DNA of 8,420 nt from Acidimicrobiaceae bacterium (GTDB lineage Bacteria; Actinomycetota; Acidimicrobiia; Acidimicrobiales; RAAP-2), in NCBI GenBank assembly GCA_003135595.1, contig PLCI01000165.1, positions 6,419 through 14,838 on the forward strand, written 5' to 3'. Both the position numbers and the translations under genes were made by a program. Below are positions 6,094 to 8,420 of the stretch, piece by piece. The notes beneath the pieces are model-generated. The model was given only the letters and a program-made list of their open reading frames with translations, had not been told where the DNA came from and did no database searches. Positions within the stretch are counted from its first letter, which is position 1. Every line of letters starts with the position of its first letter.

Positions 6094-6429
6094 TCAGCCA
6101 GCCGGCAGCGTCCGGCGCAGCGCGGGCGGTGCCTTCGCGAGCCACGCCTCCGTCAGGAGCTCGTCGATGAGCGGGGCAGGGGTCGTTCGAACGGTCACGA
6201 CGACGCCACGGAGCTTGGCGCCCCAGTAGAGGGGCTCGCACCCAGCGGGCGCCTCCGCGCACGCTGCGGCGACCTCGTCCTCGCCGACCAGGATGCGCAC
6301 GTGCTGGTCGTCGGGGACCGTGGCGAAGATCTTGCCTCGCACCCGAAACGAGCTGATCTCGTGGTGGGGCTGCTCGGTCGTCTCTGGGAGCGAGAGCGCC
6401 TGCTCTCGGACCCGGCGCATCGTCGTCAC
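6094..6429 (-). CDS. MmcQ/YjbR family protein
   Basis: A 111-residue protein of the MmcQ/YjbR (CyaY-like fold) family, often annotated as DNA-binding although the function is not settled. Seen: the N-terminal helix RRVREQALSLPETTEQPHHEISSFRVRGKIFATV, with the typical PHHE and FRVRGKIFAT pattern, a strand VRILVG, an EPLYWGAKLRGVVVTV core and the last helix LIDELLTEAWLAKAPPALRR. The GTG at 6429 was chosen because AAGGGG lies 8 bases upstream; the next start, ATG at 6420, is 17 bases from that site, and a longer frame to 6513 adds only an Arg/Asp-rich stretch with no family match. It lies upstream of marR on the same strand, but the marR promoter signals lie in the 48-bp gap, so co-transcription is not needed. 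Confidence 0.85.
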   Translation of the reverse strand: MTTMRRVREQALSLPETTEQPHHEISSFRVRGKIFATVPDDQHVRILVGEDEVAAACAEAPAGCEPLYWGAKLRGVVVTVRTTPAPLIDELLTEAWLAKAPPALRRTLPAG

Positions 6430-6596
6430 GTTCGCGTCCCCTTGAGGTGCCGCGCATGGGCGTCGCCGACGATCGCGGCCGTCGCCATCATCACAGTCTG
6501 TTGCGCTCGGCACGAGCGCCCGCGGATGCCGGCTTCTCGTGGCGCGATTGGTCGAGTGCTCCTACACTCCGCACGACTGGCAGCGAGGGGATCACG
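6430..6596. promoter_or_regulatory. Divergent intergenic region with a + strand -10 element
   Basis: This 167-bp gap separates two divergent starts. For the + operon, TACACT (6563-6568) is a good TANNNT -10, and GCGAGGGG (6583-6590) a ribosome site before the ATG at 6597. For the - gene, AAGGGG lies 8 bases before its GTG and CAGACT (6495-6500, read on the - strand) is a weak -10 candidate; the same hexamer is the -10 candidate of the universal stress protein gene. No clear -35 or operator was seen. Confidence 0.5.
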
Positions 6597-6890
6597 ATGG
6601 CGTTCGTCCAGGTCATGACGTACAAGACGGAGCACCGCGCCGAGATGGACGCGGCATTGCAACGATGGCTGGAGGACACCCAGGACGTCCGCCGGGCGCG
6701 CAGGCGCCTGCTGCTCCGGGATCGCAACGCCGAGGACAGCTACATGGAGGTGGTCTTCTTCGACTCCTACGAGGACGCCATGCACAACTCGCGGCTGCCG
6801 GCGACGACGATGCTGTCGCAGCAGTTCGAGCGGTTGATCTCAGACGGCTTCCACTTCCGGGACTTCGACGTCGCGGACGAGGAGCTGTGA
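6597..6890 (+). CDS. Small protein, probable dimeric alpha/beta-barrel (ABM-like) fold
   Basis: A 97-residue protein without a named function. Seen: a strand FVQVMTYKT (3-11), a helix AEMDAALQRWLEDT (15-28), a basic strand RRARRRLLLRDR (32-43), a strand SYMEVVFFDSYEDAMHNS (48-65) and a last helix ending with FHFRDFDV. The strand-helix-strand-strand-helix order and the VVFFDSYEDAMHNS pattern resemble small actinobacterial proteins of the antibiotic-biosynthesis-monooxygenase-like barrel class, which bind small molecules as dimers. No catalytic residue can be named. The ATG at 6597 follows GCGAGGGG at a 6-base gap and a TACACT -10 at 6563. Its TGA overlaps the GTG of the DUF3224 gene, so the two are translated together. 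Confidence 0.75.
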   Translation: MAFVQVMTYKTEHRAEMDAALQRWLEDTQDVRRARRRLLLRDRNAEDSYMEVVFFDSYEDAMHNSRLPATTMLSQQFERLISDGFHFRDFDVADEEL

Positions 6891-7312
6891 GCGCGGGCTC
6901 GTCGTCTCGCGCGCGAGCGTCCGCCTCGGGCTCGTCGTCCTTCACGCTGGACGTCTTCACGAGCGACGAGCCCTACTGCTCGATCGACGGCACCGACTAC
7001 ACGCGCTCGCGGATCGAGAAGACGTTCCACGGTGACCTCGAGGCCACGAGCACCGTCGAGATGCTCTCTGTGCGCGGAGAGGATGGCGGCGCGGGCTATG
7101 TCGCGATCGAAGCCGTGCGCGGCACGCTCGCTGGTCGGACCGGCTCCTTCGCCATCCTGCATGCGGGAACCATGACCGAGGACTCGATGTGGGCCCGCTG
7201 GCCGATCGTGGAGGGTTCAGCGACGGGCGAGCTTGAGGGGCTCACCGGCGAGGCTCGGATCGAGATCGCCCCGGACGGCGCACACACGCTGCACTTCGAG
7301 TGCCGCCTCTGA
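6887..7312 (+). CDS. DUF3224 family protein
   Basis: A 141-residue protein. After a Ser/Ala-rich start of about 18 residues comes the DUF3224 domain: FTLDVFTSDEPY (19-30), a segment RSRIEKTFHGDLEATSTVEML (40-60) with the diagnostic TFHGD, GYVAIEAVRGTLAGRTGSFAILHAGTM (70-96), and a final GSATGELEGLTGEARIEI (110-127). It is predicted to be an all-beta barrel related to allene-oxide-cyclase-like folds; no activity is established for the family. The GTG at 6887 shares four bases (GTGA) with the stop of the previous gene and has GAGGAG just before it, a close spacing typical of coupled starts. No other start fits better, since the domain begins soon after. It converges on the DUF1707 gene. Confidence 0.88.
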   Translation: MSAGSSSRARASASGSSSFTLDVFTSDEPYCSIDGTDYTRSRIEKTFHGDLEATSTVEMLSVRGEDGGAGYVAIEAVRGTLAGRTGSFAILHAGTMTEDSMWARWPIVEGSATGELEGLTGEARIEIAPDGAHTLHFECRL

Positions 7313-7350
7313 GGCCAGCACCTCGCCGACCAGGTCGCGACTCGGCTCAG
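7309..7350. terminator. Possible bidirectional terminator between DUF3224 and DUF1707 genes
   Basis: CTGA-G-GCC (7309-7316) can pair with GGC-TCAG (7344-7350) with one bulged G, and the loop holds a further short CGACC/GGTCG repeat. Both arms include a stop codon, one for each convergent gene. The stem is imperfect, the loop long, and there is no T-run, so support is modest. Confidence 0.3.
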
Positions 7351-7967
7351 CGCTCCGTGGGCTCGGCGAGCTCCGGTCCGTTGCCCCGCTTGAGCTTGGG
7401 TGCCTTGCGCTTCACCTCGACCGCACCGAACGCGGACATGCCCCGCAGGTGCAGCGTCACGGTCGGGGTCCCATTCGAGGGACCGGCCTCCTCGCGCGCC
7501 CCGAAGATCGCTGCCCCCTCGTCGATGACTCGGACCCAGTCCGGGATCGTGATCTCGATCGCGCCGAAGACCGAGTTCGCCACGCAGAGCACCTCGGGCG
7601 CGTCGAACTGCGCGTCGCGGAAGTCGAGCTCGATCGCGCCGAAGATCGCCGTGGCGCGGAACTCGGTGGGCACCTGCCAGCCGCCCTTTCGCGTGCGGGC
7701 ACCGAAGATGGCCAGGAGTCCGCGGCGGCTGGCGGGCGGGGCCACCACGTGCACCTCGGGTGAGGGCTCCTCGTGCGGAGAGAGATCCGTCGTGATGACC
7801 TCGAGCTCGCCGATCGTCCTCGCGTGGAGCGTCTGGGTCATGAGGTCGTGATGCTCCTCGACGCTCAGTCGCCCATCCGAGGTGGCGTCGGAGAGCAGCT
7901 TGAGCACCCGGTCGCGGTCGGCATCCGAGGCTCTCGTCGTCGTGGGCCGCGGCACCAGATCGGACAC
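7347..7967 (-). CDS. DUF1707 protein with LiaF-like C-terminal domain
   Basis: A 206-residue protein. Residues 11-62 are a DUF1707 (SHOCT-like) helical domain: ASDADRDRVLKLLSDATSDGRLSVEEHHDLMTQTLHARTIGELEVITTDL. A spacer follows, and residues 85-187 form a LiaF-like (cell-wall-active antibiotic response) beta repeat. Seen there: five FGA motifs at 88, 109, 134, 155 and 180, at steps of 21, 25, 21 and 25, each within an AIFGA-x-E type strand. No membrane segment is present, although many DUF1707 relatives have one, so this form is likely cytosolic or membrane-associated through partners. LiaF proteins modulate envelope-stress two-component systems, but no kinase is nearby. The GTG at 7967 has no good ribosome site, but TAGGCT lies 6 bases upstream, as for marR, so a leaderless transcript is inferred. 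Confidence 0.88.
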   Translation of the reverse strand: MSDLVPRPTTTRASDADRDRVLKLLSDATSDGRLSVEEHHDLMTQTLHARTIGELEVITTDLSPHEEPSPEVHVVAPPASRRGLLAIFGARTRKGGWQVPTEFRATAIFGAIELDFRDAQFDAPEVLCVANSVFGAIEITIPDWVRVIDEGAAIFGAREEAGPSNGTPTVTLHLRGMSAFGAVEVKRKAPKLKRGNGPELAEPTER

Positions 7968-7973
7968 GGCGCA

Positions 7974-7979
7974 AGCCTA
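7974..7979 (-). promoter_or_regulatory. -10 element TAGGCT of the DUF1707 gene (leaderless)
   Basis: TAGGCT on the - strand fits TANNNT and is separated from the GTG at 7967 by exactly six bases, the same layout as at marR. The predicted first transcribed base is the G of GTG. No -35 was recognised. It lies in the 44-bp gap after the YbaK-like gene. Confidence 0.5.
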
Positions 7980-8011
7980 CCGACGGGCGGTTCGCACGGT
8001 GGGGGTCGCGT

Positions 8012-8420
8012 TCAGCGGCTCGGGACGACGGCCTGGGGGGTCGCGCTCGAGAGCCAGCGGAGCTCGTCGAAGGTCGTGGGGAACACGGCGTTGGGAGTGC
8101 CTGCCGCCGACCAGATCTCTGCGTGCTGCTCGAGGTCGCTGTCGAGGTACACCCGGAGCCGAGCGGGCCAGTTGATCGGGGCCACCCCACCGATCGGCTG
8201 GCCCGTCGCGGCTCGAACCTCGCTCGCGTTGGCCATCCGGATTGTCGCGGCCCCGACGTCGCGGGCGAGGAAGGCCGTGTCCACCCGGTGCGCGCCGCTC
8301 GTGATCACGACGATCGGCTCGTCGTCGGCCATGAACACGAGGCAGCTCGCGATCGCCGCGAGCTCGCAGCCGAGCGCGGCCGCCGCGTCCGCGGAGGTCT
8401 TGGTCGACTGGGTGAACTCA
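8012..8420 (-). CDS. YbaK/EbsC-type aminoacyl-tRNA editing-domain protein, 5' end missing
   Basis: The last 135 codons of a gene that enters from the right edge; the first full codon is at 8419-8417. An internal GTG at 8338 gives an apparent start, but the residues before it continue the family alignment (EFTQSTKTSADAAAALGCELAAIASCLVF), so the gene reaches beyond the window. Seen: TSGAHRVDTAFLARDVG, EVRAATGQPIGGVAPI with the conserved G-x3-GG-x-x-P loop, and the ending TPNAVFPTTFDELRWLSSA. YbaK/ProX proteins remove wrongly attached amino acids from tRNA(Pro) in trans. The lysine that YbaK uses for this (Lys46 in E. coli numbering) aligns with Ser in IASCLVF, so this belongs to a divergent subgroup and its editing role is uncertain. 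Confidence 0.88.
   Translation of the reverse strand, partial: EFTQSTKTSADAAAALGCELAAIASCLVFMADDEPIVVITSGAHRVDTAFLARDVGAATIRMANASEVRAATGQPIGGVAPINWPARLRVYLDSDLEQHAEIWSAAGTPNAVFPTTFDELRWLSSATPQAVVPSR

Noticed and set aside
6430..6513. Longer start for the MmcQ-like protein at 6513
   Set aside because: The extra residues are a charged low-complexity run outside the family domain, and AAGGGG would lie inside the gene instead of before the GTG at 6429.
5305..6618. 437-codon + strand open frame opposite marR and the exporter
   Set aside because: It is a GC-driven antisense shadow: Arg/Ala-rich, no ribosome site or motifs, and it crosses three real genes and an intergenic gap.
8012..8338. Complete 108-residue gene starting at the GTG at 8338
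   Set aside because: The codons upstream continue the YbaK alignment to the window edge, so this is an internal codon of a truncated gene.
1..8420. Mobile element, CRISPR array, tRNA, toxin-antitoxin or defence system
   Set aside because: No transposase, integrase, terminal repeats, spaced repeats or clover-leaf pattern was seen; all recognised genes are ordinary chromosomal families.

Overview
The window looks like an ordinary stretch of chromosome from a high-GC actinobacterium. The evidence is very GC-rich coding DNA, a Rv1855c-type F420-dependent luciferase-like oxidoreductase, DUF1707, DUF3224 and DUF2277 proteins typical of Actinobacteria, and several TANNNT -10 elements placed right at start codons, the signature of leaderless actinobacterial mRNAs. 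The order cannot be fixed from sequence alone; Acidimicrobiia or a neighbouring deep actinobacterial class is a guess. There is no tRNA, rRNA, CRISPR array, insertion sequence or phage gene, and no defence locus was recognised.

Layout. (1) 1-1286, stress cluster: the 3' end of a PPK2-family polyphosphate kinase (+) converges, across a perfect 8-bp hairpin, on a universal stress protein and an OsmC peroxiredoxin (both -). A DosR-box-like site lies in front of the stress protein gene. (2) 1287-2575: a 275-bp divergent regulatory gap, then an exported stand-alone SGNH-hydrolase-like protein (+). (3) 6429-2606, five genes on the - strand: MmcQ/YjbR-like protein, MarR repressor, DHA2/EmrB-type drug exporter, DUF2277 protein, F420-dependent oxidoreductase. 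MarR and the exporter overlap by 11 bp and form a classic repressor-pump operon. A 7-bp perfect inverted repeat spans the marR start codon. (4) 6597-7312: a two-gene + operon (small alpha/beta-barrel-like protein and DUF3224 protein) with a 4-bp stop/start overlap. (5) 7967-7347: a DUF1707 protein with a LiaF-like C-terminus on the - strand, with its own leaderless-type GTG start. (6) 8420-8012: a YbaK/EbsC-type editing-domain protein on the - strand, whose 5' end lies outside the window.

How the genes fit together: the common theme is stress handling (polyphosphate, universal stress protein, peroxide detoxification, drug efflux, envelope response). Only MarR with the pump, and the 6597-7312 pair, are tightly coupled by sequence. 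No clearly undescribed system is visible. The most checkable observations are the MarR operator fused to a leaderless start, the DosR-like box, the stand-alone SGNH protein, the regularly spaced FGA repeat of the LiaF-like protein, and the loss of the conserved lysine in the YbaK-like protein.
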